64,000 bases of DNA, from NCBI GenBank assembly GCA_029255685.2, contig CM055319.2, forward strand, positions 19,061,247 to 19,125,246, in the 5' to 3' direction. Shown piece after piece: positions 12,179-23,127 of this stretch (its first letter is position 1; every line of letters begins with the position of its first letter). The notes under the pieces were generated by a model. It was given only the letters and a program-made list of their open reading frames with translations. It made no database searches and was not told where the DNA came from. Source of the stretch: Silene conica. Its lineage: Eukaryota; Streptophyta; Magnoliopsida; Caryophyllales; Caryophyllaceae. The position numbers and the translations under genes were made by a program.

Positions 12179-12346
12179 CTAGAGCGTCCGCCCTTGCGGG
12201 TTTTCACTCTAGCTATTTTCCTCACACTACTCTCGTGGCACGCAACTCGATTCTTCATTTTACCCGGAGCGCCCTTTCGGGTTTTCACTCCGTCATCGGC
12301 CACTTTTCCCATTTTTGCCTAGGCGCCCTTTCGGGTTTTCACCTAG
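12179..12346 (-). repeat. Three related hairpin repeats with a shared loop
   Basis: Three short inverted repeats at 12179-12212, 12265-12292 and 12319-12346 share the inner sequence CCC-TT(T)C/G-GGGTTTTCA. Their outer stems differ yet still pair: CTAGAG/CTCTAG, CGGAG/CTCCG and CTAGG/CCTAG. The region lies between the Athila extra ORF and the polypurine tract, in transcribed element sequence. The stems are seen directly; a role as RNA structure is inference. Confidence 0.75.
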
Positions 12347-12565
12347 CCGGGTATCTTTTTTTTGTTTTTTTTTCAATTTTTTCATTTTTTTTGTTTTTGT
12401 TTTTATAAAGAGTGAAGAAAATAAACTACAAAATTGACAGAATAAAATATGTACAAAAGGGCATATACCCCTCCCCATGCTTGAACCAAACATTGTCCCC
12501 AATGTTGTACGGGAACACAAAAGAAAAGGGGAAAAGGCATACCACTAGCTAGGAAAAAGGAGACC

Positions 12566-13981
12566 CTAAGCGTCGGGTCTACCGGCTCTAGCACGAGCCT
12601 CTCTGTCAAAACGTCTCGTGGCTAACTCTGAAAAGAAGGAAGCCGCAGAAGGTGTGTAAGAACTCGGATACATGGTAGTGAACATGTCACTCATGGCACG
12701 TTGTAGTGCCAAACACTCCCTGGTCGCATCATGTACACTCTCTATCTCATCCCGTAATTCCTTCAACTCAAGCTCTACACGGTCTCTCTAATCCGAATCA
12801 CCAATAGCCTCTCTACCATCAGCCCCCTCACCATTATCGGCCCCATTACCATTAGCAGCCCCGTTAGCCTCATTCTCGCCTAAACCATCAGCCTCGTCCT
12901 CTACCATGTCGACCTCCTCATTAGTCATTTCAATAGTCCTTGTGGCAGCAGTGAGAACAAGCAGCCCAGGAGGGTCCTGAGGAATGTATAAGTCACTGTC
13001 GTGCGGTCCCACTGGAATCGGAACTCCCTCTGGTCTAGGAAGCCTCAAGTATGGTGTCTTGAGAATAGTGCCTATATGTAAAGCATAAGCCGGCTCCTCA
13101 CAAGCAACTCAAACTATCATTGGCATATGGCAACACATGGAAGCAATATTCAGAGAAGAGACCCCGCGGACTTGATCTCTAGGATCCAAGTCATACCCTA
13201 AGTGAGCCGCCAACAAGGTCACCATACCCCCATATATAGCAAGTTTACCAGTCTTCACTCCCCGAATCTCAATACACATTTGAACAAACTCACTAACCCA
13301 ATCTGGTCGACCCACTCCTTCCGGCCCCACGCCCCACAACATTTGAATCTCATTCCGGGTAATATTGGTAAGCTTCCATTGACAGAAGAAAGTCATCACA
13401 AGGACACGATGCATGAAGCGAAATGCCGGATGAGGAATCCTAGAACTTTTCTGAGTGCGCCCTGTGTGATGCTGATTGGTAAGAGCATACCAAAACTCAT
13501 TTGTTTCCGCCCAAATAGGCCCATTCCAACGCTCTGTATTAACAATTGGGGCTACACCAAAAATTTCCCTCAAAGTAGGATAAGACATAACGGTTTTTGT
13601 ATTCATCAATTGAAATTGAATGCTAGGAGGGTCACTCTCAGGCACTTTCTCAACGGTTGATAAGAACTCTAGCGTCAGTCGCTTATATGTCTCAGCCTCC
13701 CTATTCAAAAACTCACTCAACCCAGCCCGACTGAACAACTCTGTCATTGCCTCAAGAACTCCCAACTCCCTTAATGCATCCCGGTCAAAAAACTTTGTCA
13801 CTCGAATGGTTCGTTTGGTAAGGGTAAGGGCTCGCCAATACTTCTTTTGGTCCTCACTCAGATTACAGCCCTTGTAATTCAGCCCTTGTAATTCACAATG
13901 CCACTAGCACGTGAGGTACTAGCAGCAGCTTTTTGGGTAGTTTTTGTAGCTTTTCTGGGGTTTTTTTCGTTTTGTTGTCAT
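12566..13981 (-). pseudogene. Athila ORF protein (env-position ORF), frameshifted
   Basis: The main piece (13109-13801) reads KFFDRDALRELGVLEAMTEL, then YKRLTLEFLSTVE, YPTLREIFGV, WYALTNQHH and a cluster around GGMVTLLAAHLGYDLDPRD. This resembles the Athila ORF-1 family found in plant retrotransposons. An N-terminal basic stretch (to an ATG at 13981) is in another frame, with a small duplication and stop near 13880. The C-terminal part continues in further frames (12788-13048, then 12566-12766), with an acidic N/G/A/E-rich linker followed by a helix-forming segment. Function is unknown; an envelope role was proposed for the position only. It lies downstream of integrase on the same strand. 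Confidence 0.7.
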
Positions 13982-15188
13982 CTTAGGATACTAAGAACCT
14001 GCAACAGAAACTCCACAACCAGCTCCTCGAGACAAACCAGTACTCCCAACTACACGAATCAACAACAACAACTACGACCGGGACACTACACTTTGACCGT
14101 GACACTGGCACTACGACCGTAACACTAGCAGCAAGAACAACACTACGACACTAAGATAACAACAACACCTACGACAGCAACAACAACAATTTTGTTCAAT
14201 TCCAAACACCTCACCCACGACACAACATTATTTCTTGTACGACCTGACTCCGACGCTAAGAACCGACAAGACAGCAATGACGACTCTAACAACGACTCCC
14301 ACAACAATGGAAACAACACAACTAAGAGAAACATAGTGACTTACCGGAGAAACTGCCCAGAAACGACACACCCCAAATCGCGCCCCAAATTGTGCGAAAA
14401 TTAGGGTTAAAATCCCCAATTTTTCGAATCAATTGCAGCAAATTTTGGATGAATACATTAACCAGTACTGAACGGAGGCGATTAAGAGAAGATATTGTGA
14501 GTAATGGTAGAATTTTCGGAAATTAGGGTTAGAAACCCCCAAATCTTCGAACAAATTGCAACAATTAGAGATGAAATTCGAACCAATTCGAAGCAAGCAA
14601 CGAGAATTATGGGAAGAATTTGAGGAATTTTCGTGAATGGAACTGTAATTTGAGACGAGAATTCGAAAAAAAGAGGGCTGCGTTTTATTTTGGTTTTGAA
14701 TTTTGGGAAGGAGAAAAATAAAAGAGATGAAGAAGGAAGGAGACCTGAGTAGGGTAGTTGAACGCACCAAGAGTGAACGGAGGTTGAACGGCGGTCGCGC
14801 ATCAAGCGCACCTTGGTTCAACCTCGAACGCGCCTCTATTAGTACGCTGCTGCCCTTTTGAGTTTTTTTTCCTACTCGCACTCAATTAGTGCGACATGGG
14901 TTTGAGTGAGGCGCGCACTGCGAGACTATGCTTCCACTTGAACGGATTCACGTCATTTCCTCGCTTTTTCATTTTTTTCATTCCGTCTTGAAAAGTTCCT
15001 AGCACACATAACAATCCTTCAGCATAAAATAAACTAAAAACGAAAATAAAATAAACCTACCACACTTTTTTTTTTTAAGAAAATAAAAAAAAAACAACTT
15101 AAAAGAATTACACAAGAAGATATAAAATCCCGGGTTGCCTCCCGTTAGCGCTTTTGTTTATAGTCGTTTGCTCGACTTAGTGAAGGGA
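13982..15188. other. Athila spacer between integrase and extra ORF
   Basis: No convincing gene. It includes CA/AC-rich simple sequence at about 14000-14330 and two diverged direct repeats beginning TTAGGGTTA near 14402 and 14522. A CGCGC-rich block lies at 14790-14910, and a T/A-rich tract near 15066-15095. A GGGTTGCCTCCCGTTAGCGC block at about 15131-15150 is of a type I have seen in plant Ty3/gypsy elements. The minus-strand frame at 14429-14881 appears to be a chance ORF. Confidence 0.5.
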
Positions 15189-16520
15189 TTAATCTTCGTA
15201 GATTGGGTCGTAGAGGTCCAATGACTCTACCACCTCCAACTCAGCAGAATCATGATAGGGCTTCAGTCGTTGCCCATTCACCTTCAAAACTTTATCCGTC
15301 GTCGGATCACGTACCTCAACTGCACCATGAGGATAAACATTAGTAATTATAAGCGGACCAATCCAACGGGATTTATTCAACTTACCAGGAAACAGACGAA
15401 AGCGGGACTGGAATAACATAAATTTTTGACCAACTTTGAAATCCCGTCTCAAGATCATCTTGTCATGCCAAGCCTTCGTTCTTTCTTTGTAAGTAGCGGC
15501 ATTCTCATATGATTCGAGTCGGAGCTCTTCCAAGTCTTGCAATTGTAACTTCCGATGCAACCCCGCGTCATCGAGACTCATATTAAAGCTTTTGATCGCC
15601 CAATATGCCTTATGCTCCAACTCGACTGGTAAATGACATGTTTTCCGAAACACAAGTCGATAGGGTGACATTCCAATTAGAGTTTTATAGGCCGTTCGAT
15701 AAGCCCATAATGCATCATCTAATCTCAAGCTCCAACCCTTCCGATTGGGATTCACCGTCTTCTCAAGGATGGATTTAACTTCTCTATTGGACACTTCAAC
15801 TTGTCCATTGATCTGCGGATGATATGCCGTGGAAACTTTATGAGAAACACAATACTTTTTCAGCAAAACACCAATTGTCTTGTTGACAAAATGTGTTCCA
15901 CGATCACTAATCAAAGCCTTTGGAATTCCAAATCGAGCAAATATGTTAGCCTTGATAAAATCCGCCACCACCTTGGAATCATCAGTCTTAGTGGGAATAG
16001 CCTCCACCCACTTAGACACATAATCTACCGCCAATAATACGTAAAGATTTCCAAATGAATTTGGGAAGGGCCCCATGAAGTCGATTCCCCAAACATCAAA
16101 AATCTCACAATTTAACATATAACTTTGCGGCATCTCATTCTTTCGGGAAATATTTCCTACCCTCTGGCAATTGTCACAAGCTTGACAAAATCCATGAGCA
16201 TCTCTAAATAACGTAGGCCAGTAAAATCCACAATCAAGAACCTTTCTCGCCGTTCTCCTCGCACCAAAGTGACCACCACAAGCATGTGAGTGACAAAATG
16301 TAAGGATCGAAGTCATCTCATTCTCTGGTACACACCTTCTTATGATTTTGTCAGAACCATGCTTCCACAAATAACGCATCCCATATATAATACTTCGCAT
16401 CACTACGAAGCTTGTCCTTTTGAGATTTGGAAAAGCCTTGTGGAAATCTAGAAGAACAGAGAAAATTAACAAGATTGGCGTACCATGGCTCCACGGAACG
16501 AATAGTGAACAAGCTTTCAT
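15189..16520 (-). pseudogene. Athila integrase
   Basis: Integrase joins the element's DNA to the host chromosome. The frame has an HHCC zinc-binding domain (HAC-GGH, then CQACDNC) and the three catalytic acids in [18 protein letters not shown] and [20 protein letters not shown]-terminal part has [21 protein letters not shown]. The stop is at 15189. The N-terminal 40 or so residues are in another frame from the expected continuation: the RNase H frame (16351-17331) overlaps it, so a frameshift lies at about 16380-16460. The catalytic core itself looks uninterrupted over roughly 400 residues. The start shown is only the first ATG of the frame, not a real start, because integrase is part of a polyprotein. 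Confidence 0.88.
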
Positions 16521-17338
16521 CAGGGAATACTCCTTTCACTAAATTTTTCTCATGTGGATTCGCATCAACATCCACCAACCGACTTAAGTGGTCTGCCACG
16601 ACATTTTCTGCTCCCTTCTTGTCTTTCACCTCCAAATCAAATTCACTCAACAATAAAATCCATCTAATCAACCTCGGCTTAGATTCTTTCTTTTCCATCA
16701 AATGACGCAGTGCTGCATGATCTGAAAATACCACCACTTTTGTACCAAGTAAATAGGACCGAAATTTCTCCAAAGCAAAAACAATGGCTAGAAGCTCTTT
16801 CTCAGTCGTGGTGTAATTCCGTTGTGCTTCATTTAAGGTCATGGATGCATAATGAATGACATGGAACGCCCTCTCATTCTTCTGACCCAACACCGCTCCC
16901 AAGGCATAATCACTTGCGTCACACATAATCTCAAAGGGAAGAGACCAATTCGGTGCTTGAATAATCGGTGCGGAGGTAAGCCTACCTTTCAGTTCATCAA
17001 AAGCCTCCTTACAAGCCTTGTCAAAGATGAGATCTGTCTCCTTTTGCAGCAACTTGCATAAGGGTGAAGCGATCTTAGAGAAATCTTTAATGAACCTGTG
17101 ATAGAAACCTCCATGGCCAAGAAAAGATCGAACTTCACGAACATTAGTAGGATAAGGTATAGAAGAAATGGTATCAATCTTTCCTTTTGAAGACACAACA
17201 TGTCCCAGTACTATACCTTGTTCCACCATAGAGTGACATTTCTCAGAATTCAAGACAAGGTTAGTATCAAAACAACGCTTACGAACATGAGACAAATGGT
17301 GTAAACAAGTGTCAAAAGAATCACCATGCACCGTAAAA
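16351..17338 (-). pseudogene. Athila reverse transcriptase C-terminus and RNase H
   Basis: The frame starts just after the polymerase active site ([13 protein letters not shown]) and continues with the RT connection phrases KCHFMV-like [14 protein letters not shown] and [21 protein letters not shown]. The RNase H domain follows, with [34 protein letters not shown] and [10 protein letters not shown]. RNase H removes the RNA strand after copying. The first RT half is in a different frame across a deletion near 17331-17350 (see findings). Confidence 0.85.
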
Positions 17339-18021
17339 TCATTGTATTACAAAGTCCAAAAGGCATGCGTCGATACACAAAGGTACCGAAAGGACAAGTA
17401 AATGTGGTTTCTCTTGATCCTCAGGGGCAATAGCTATTTGAAAATAGCCCGAATAACCATCCAAGAAACAATAATAAGCCTTTCCCGCTAGTCTTTCGAG
17501 CATTTGGTCAATAAAGGGAAGAGGAAAGTGGTATTTCCTAGTTACCGCATTCAACCTACGACAATCTATACACCTCCACCCGTTTCGGATCCTAGTGGGT
17601 ACAAGTTCACCATTTTTGTTCTCAACTACGGTCATCCCAGACTTTTTAGGGACTACTTGGGTAGGACTCACCCATTTACTGTCAGAAATAAGGTAAATCA
17701 TACCTACTTGAAGCAATTTGAGAACTTCTTTCTTCACCACCTCCATCATAGGAGGATTCAATCGACGTTGTGGTTGCCTTACCGTTTTGCCTTCATCCTC
17801 TAGCAAAATCCGGTGCATACAAGTACTTGGACTAATACCTTTGATGTCGGCAATAGTCCAACCAATATCTAGTTTGTTCTCCACAAGCACATCTTTCAAC
17901 CATCCTTCTTGTTCCTTGGTGAGCTTACTAGAGATGATAAATGGAAGTGTTTCTCCCTCACCAAGGAAAATATACTTCAAATTCTCAGGAAGAGCCTTAA
18001 GTTCTACCACAGATGCCTGCA
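17339..18021 (-). pseudogene. Athila reverse transcriptase N-terminal half
   Basis: The frame contains the gypsy RT motifs KEVLKLLQVGMIYLISDSKW, SPTQVVPKKSG, CIDCRRLNAVTRKYHFPLPF and the first catalytic region FLDGYSGYFQIAIAPEDQEK. At 18010-18030 the frame changes abruptly into LINE sequence, so everything upstream (protease, gag) is missing. Just past the MPFGLCN motif, about two dozen codons, including the FMDD catalytic box, appear deleted. The protein could not be functional. Confidence 0.85.
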
Positions 18022-19162
18022 AATCAGAACTAGTCTACCTGCTTGTGATAAAGAATTTGCTTTTCATTTCGATAATTGGTGCAACAAGATTGAATAGTAC
18101 TTCAAAAGTATTTTTGGTTACTCTGTTATCTATTATAGGACATCCTAAATACTTATCTAAATGAGCTTCCTCGTTCATATGGAGAATACCTCTAAAGGAT
18201 TCCCGTTGAGGTCGCTCTATATTTCTAGTGCATTGAAAAGTGGATTTGTCAAAATTAACAAATTGTCTTGAAATTGTGCAAAATTTATCTAAAATAGACT
18301 TAATGGTTCTACAACTTTGACTAGAGGCTTTAGCAATAATGATCGTATCATCCGCAAAAGTGAGAAAAGGAATTTTCTCAATCCCATATCCAATTCTAAT
18401 ACCAATATCACTAGAACTAAGATCACTATTCTTTTGTAGAGATCTTGCTAAAATCTCGGCGCACATAATATATATATATATATATATATATATACGGCGA
18501 GAATGGGTCTCCCTGTCTAATACCTCGAGTGGGTCTAAAAACGTCTCTCGGTCTGCCATTTCCGAACACTGAGAACGAGACATTTTTTATACATTCCATA
18601 ATCCAGGAAGTCCATTTGAAATTAAACCCCATTTGCTTAAAGGTTTCCTCAATAAAATTTCATTCTAGTCGGTCGTATGCTTTCTCCATATCAAGTTTAA
18701 TTGCAATCCAACCCTATTTGCCTTTCTCGTTTAAAAGAGTTAAAAATCTCGTGGACAAGAAGAATATTATCTTGAATAAAGCGATTAGCTGTAAAGGCCC
18801 CTTTAAACGGGTGAATTATTTTATGCAAAACACTGCGAAGACAAGTAACTAAGATTTTCGAAATAATTTTATAAATTGTTGAACAAAGACTAATCAGGTC
18901 GAAAATGATTTGTTGTTTGAGGATTATCAATTTTAGGAATTAATGCTACGAAAGTATGATTTATTTCTTTTAGTAATTTTCCAGAATGGAAAAGGCTAAA
19001 ACCGCTTTAGTTACCGAATTTCCTACAATATCCCAATATTTTGAAAAAATTCTATAGGTCCATCGGGACCTGGGGCTTTATTTGCGGCTAAACAAAACAT
19101 GGTTTGTTTAACCTCTTCCACACTAATATTACTTGTAAGAAATTTGTTATCTTCGTCTGAAA
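18022..19162 (-). pseudogene. LINE reverse transcriptase, broken
   Basis: The pieces read in order: an N-terminal RT region (YKIISKILVTCLRSVL, AFTANRFIQDNILLVHEI), then RGIRQGDPFSPY, then the catalytic LTFADDTIII and QFVNFDKST, then YLGCPI. The protein ends at FLSQAGRLVLI-like sequence at the Athila junction. Several frameshifts are present. A (TA)n run has expanded exactly after the SPY of the RT motif, changing the following residues to an IY repeat. FADD is intact but the gene as a whole is not. Confidence 0.85.
18468..18494. repeat. (TA)n microsatellite inside LINE RT
   Basis: About 13 TA units inside the conserved RT motif between the GDPFSPY and CAEILAR coding segments. It looks like a slippage expansion in a decaying copy. 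Confidence 0.9.
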
Positions 19163-20408
19163 TTAATCCGTTAATCGACTTAAAGTCTTCATTTTCATCG
19201 AAATGACAAAGTTGGTTTTTGTAAACCTGAGTTCAAACTCGTCAGATATTTCTTGTTTAATAAAGTCTTGATCAGTAATACAAGCACCATTTCGATTTAT
19301 GAATTGCTTAATCCAATTTCTACTTCGTCTAATAGTGGCATGATTTTGAAAATATTTGGTATTACTATCTCCAAAGTTAGGTTTACTTATACAAGCTTTT
19401 TGTTGCCAAAAAATACGCTTATAAACAAGCAAGGCATCACGTTTTTTCAGCCATTTCAACTGAGCGACTTCTAAAACCGTAATATGGGATGAGCCAAATT
19501 GGTTTTGTATATTCTCTAACTTTTTCTCAGCGATCGAAAGTTGTCTAAAAATATTTCTGAAGGTAGATTGATTCCATTTTTTAGCCTTTTGCTTTAGGAA
19601 TTTGCACTTGTGAGAAAGACAAAACATATAAGACCCCTGAAATTGATGTTGCCAACACTTTTTTACTAATTTACTAAAATCATCACGAAGGGTCCACATA
19701 AGTTCAAATCGAAAAGGAGGGGCATTCGTATGAACTTGGTCATGAAACTTCACAGAGATAGGACAATGGTCGAAACTAGTGAAAGCATGATACATAAACT
19801 GCATGTTTGGATAGTTACTAATCCAATCAGGAGATACTAAAGCTCTATCAAGGATTTCAAAGAAATTTTCAGAACCACTTTTCCTTTTTCTCCAAGTAAA
19901 CAATTACCGGAGAAAGGGAGATCTACACAATTAGTATTACTTAAGAAATTTGATAATCTCAAGCAACGGGCATTAGTAACCTTTGCACCCCCTTCTTTTT
20001 CACTAGGACTTTTAATCTCGTTAAGATCCCCCAGTACTAAAAAAGGCAAATCAAGATTTAGGACAAAATTTTGGAATTCAATCCAAAAGTCCGACTTCTC
20101 AGCTGGTTGAGCCGGAGCATAAACAAAAATAAGGCAAAACTTCACATTAATCGCTAAATCACACACTTCACAAGCAATGAATCTATTCGACTTAAACGTG
20201 ACAATTAACGAAAAGGTCATGGATATAGACTATTTCCAAAATAACCAAATACCACCTGATAAGCCAATACTAAGAATAAAATCACAATTACTAAACCCAA
20301 ACTTTGCTATAAGATGAGGTTCGGGCAAAGAAGTTGATTTAGTGTCGCATATAGCTAAGATTTTAACTCCATTTTAGTACCTCTAACATTCCAAAAAGCA
20401 ATATTCAT
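19163..20408 (-). pseudogene. LINE endonuclease domain, broken
   Basis: This is the domain that nicks target DNA for target-primed reverse transcription. It begins near an ATG at 20408 with NIAFWNVRGT, a typical plant LINE endonuclease start. It continues with LSGGIWLFWK, FCLIFVYAPAQPAEKSDFW, PFLVLGDLNEI (catalytic Asp), then FTWRKRKSGSENFFEILDRA and SFDHCPISVKF (the SDHxP-type end motif, here FDHCP). Frameshifts occur near 19870 and 20220, and a stop lies shortly after the start. The order and motifs make the assignment secure although the gene is dead. Confidence 0.82.
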
Positions 20409-22615
20409 TTGGGACATAATAGATATGTAACCGATTTTCAAGCGCTACATGAACAGAAATTGTAGCATAAGAGATCGTAAAAATTCCGTAGCACCATAAC
20501 CGAAAATGTTCATATGAGTTGTTATATGTGCAAAGGATTGTAAAAACAATCATATAAGGTCCGCAACTATATTTAGTTCTACTTAAACTGAGAAGATCCC
20601 AAACAAACTTTAAAAAAACGAAAAAGTGAGAATCAACATAGCTCAAGCTATGAAGGCAAAAAGTAGTCCAACAGGTAGCTTGATGGTCATCAGCTTCGAA
20701 AAGAATAAGATTGCTAAACAAGGCCAATAATAATACATAGTGATTTTGATTGGAAAGACAACACAAAATTCATCAAACCGATAAACACCAGTAGAGAAAA
20801 ACGCAGAAAAAACACCATAGTGTTCAAGATGAAAATATCACCCTCAACAAGGGACAAAAATTGCAAAAAAACATGAGATAAAATCATATCCATGGCATAA
20901 AAAATTGACAGCTTCATGTCAAGACTAAAACAAACATTCTTAATAGAGAACACATTGCTAAAAAAACTTCTGACTTGGAAACCACAAACACCGAGCCTAG
21001 CTAAAACCCAGCAAAACAAATACCGGCATTATATAACATCATAAATCCCTGGGCTAATGAATTCCATCTAGAGTAGATGGTTGTACAATCAAAATAAACA
21101 ATTTGATATGGCAAACAAAATGACTGCATGATTTTTTGCTCGGGAAAAATCTAAGCCGGAATTCTCTTTAATGTAGGCAAGGGACTGAGTTAAGCTCTCC
21201 TGGGCTAAAATGGAGAGCACCTCAATGTCTACAAATAAAGATACTAAACGACTAGGTAATTTGACTGGATTAAAAAAATGTAAAAGTTCATAGATGGAGA
21301 AACTGATATAAGAATGACGACTCACTCCGGAGAAAAGTGACCAACTAGAAATACCAGTAGTCACAGGATCATCTTCCTGAGATGTGAGCCACCGGGACAC
21401 GGATCTCTTAACTGAAGCCGATGTGACAAAATCGCCGCCAACCATTATCGGAAACGACAACAAACTCACGTAACTAGAAAAGTTTTGAGAAAAAAAAAAT
21501 CTCAAAGCAAAGCTCCACAGATCTACAACTAACCGGGCATCGATTCTGTAAAAGAAGACAATGCGTAGACAATTTACACGAATTCCAAATAACATTGCTA
21601 TTTAAAAGTGTTGAAAAAGGAAAGACTAAAATCCCAATCTCAATTTCCTCAATCAAAGAAAGCAAGTCTTTTAGATTTGAAAGATGCGAACATCTTAGAA
21701 AAAAAAAGGGTGCCTTTGCAATAAAAAGAAAGATATAAGTAATTTTTACTGAATTTACCACAAGAATTCAGCCATGTGGTTAAAGGAGAAAACAAGAGCA
21801 GAGAAGCAGCGAGAAGAAGCTTGCTGAGATTGAAATGATTTTCTTTATTTGGTTTTCTTTTTTTTGGTTTTCTTTTTTTGGATTTTTTCATACTAAGAGA
21901 ACTTTCTCTCTCTTCATTTCATGGTTATAATACAATGGTGTTACACAGTCAAACATACATGCTCGTCAAGGGGATCATTTTGGCACAATGTCTTGTAGAG
22001 TGAATTGTTGTGTTGTCTTTTTTTATATATTTGTTAATTTATACTATTTTGGGGAGGGGTGCAGGAGCAGGTGGCAGTAGGATCGTCGGAGCAGGGTGGT
22101 GGGTGCGGGACAAGGGGAACGAAAATCGGGGGTTGGAGTTGGTGAATGGAGTAGTGTTTGGTTGGTGTTCAAGGGGATGAAGGATGAGAGAAAAAAATCA
22201 AATCATATGTGATGAAAAAAGTGACAAGGGTAATATGGTAAAAAGCGTATGTGAAAGAGTCAAATTCATATGTGAAAAAGCACGTCCCTAAAAAAATTGT
22301 GAGTTTTAAAGTTGATTTTTTTTTTCATTTTCATTTTATATTAGTTTTATTTGCATTAAATATAGTTTTAATAAGTTTACCTATTTTTGGGCCGGGTAAC
22401 TGGTTTTACGGGTCTTAACCTAAATATACGAGTTATTATCAGGTATGGTTGTCTTCGATTTCAGACTCAAAATAAAAGGTTATTTATGGTTTATTTTCGG
22501 GCGGGTTTTGGTCAGTTTTTCGGGCCGGGTCATCTTTTGACACCTCTACTCACAAGGCATGGGACGCAAGTCAACTAGTCAGACTTGAATCGGGTTATTT
22601 TGGATTCGTCATTTA
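20409..22615. other. Unassigned region, possible LINE 5' end
   Basis: Minus-strand frames at 21089-21595 and 21649-21891 could be remnants of a LINE first ORF or leader, but I see no zinc knuckle or other motif to prove it. The stretch at 21829-21890 encodes a very basic K/R-rich run on the minus strand. At 22020-22200 there is a G-rich block, and at 22390-22530 a GGGCCGGGT-type block typical of repetitive plant intergenic DNA. No gene is supported. Confidence 0.4.
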
Positions 22616-23127
22616 TCATTATAAATATTATATATATATATATATAAAAGAATCTTGTATTAATGTTGATGTGGCGCAATAACGTTTCAGAAAACTACTT
22701 CACAAGCCCTCTCCTTTACTCTCACAAAATCAGTTTTTCTAAGCCAATCACAATTAATTTTTTGTGTCATGTCAGCCGTTATAAATTAAAAACTTTGTCC
22801 ATTATAATCCTATCTAAATCAGGTAATTTCTCTCAGTTTCGAATTTAATATTGTAATCGTATTTAATGAAGGTGAAGAGAAACAAACAACCAACTAATTA
22901 AAAGGACCAATTAGAAAATAAATACAAACAACCCCCTAATTAAAACACTTGATTTCAACGCTTGTAGATGAAAAACTGCTCAACAAGGGTGTTATTAGGG
23001 ATGTTAATGGACAGAAACCGATGGATGTTGTCGTGGAAGCATCATCAATAAAAGACATCCCTATTGTAGAAAAGATTCAATCGAACGGGAAACAAGCATT
23101 ACAACTTGCAAGTACTCCACCCGCCAC

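Larger units (their letters stand above)
8144..18021 (-). mobile_element. Ty3/gypsy Athila-type retrotransposon, 5' part lost
   Basis: Reading the minus strand from right to left: reverse transcriptase, RNase H, integrase, an extra ORF of the Athila ORF family downstream of integrase, a polypurine tract, and a 3' LTR. An extra ORF in the env position is characteristic of Athila. Gag, protease, the N-terminal polymerase region and the 5' LTR are missing, because the polymerase frame runs into a LINE at about 18022. Integrase, RT and the extra ORF are all frameshifted. A Tekay-like solo LTR sits inside the 3' LTR. The left LTR edge (8144) was chosen from a TG dinucleotide and is less certain than the right edge. 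Confidence 0.8.
18022..20408 (-). mobile_element. LINE (L1-type), 3'-truncated
   Basis: On the minus strand an apurinic-type endonuclease is followed by a non-LTR reverse transcriptase. The copy lacks the end of RT, the C-terminal region and a poly(A) tail, because at about 18022 it is joined to Athila sequence. Ordinary LINE truncation removes the 5' end, so this loss of the 3' end points to a later deletion or recombination. The 5' limit is uncertain: the endonuclease reading starts at an ATG at about 20408, but 5' UTR or ORF1 could extend further right. Confidence 0.82.

Noticed and set aside
13202..13660. Plus-strand 152-residue ORF
   Set aside because: Shadow of the Athila ORF protein on the opposite strand.
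14429..14881. 150-residue minus-strand ORF with hydrophobic and serine-rich parts
   Set aside because: Lies in the Athila spacer, has no recognisable domain, overlaps another frame of similar length, and spans repeated TTAGGGTTA blocks.
20383..20766. Minus-strand 127-residue cysteine-containing ORF
   Set aside because: Overlaps the LINE endonuclease start in another frame and lacks any motif.
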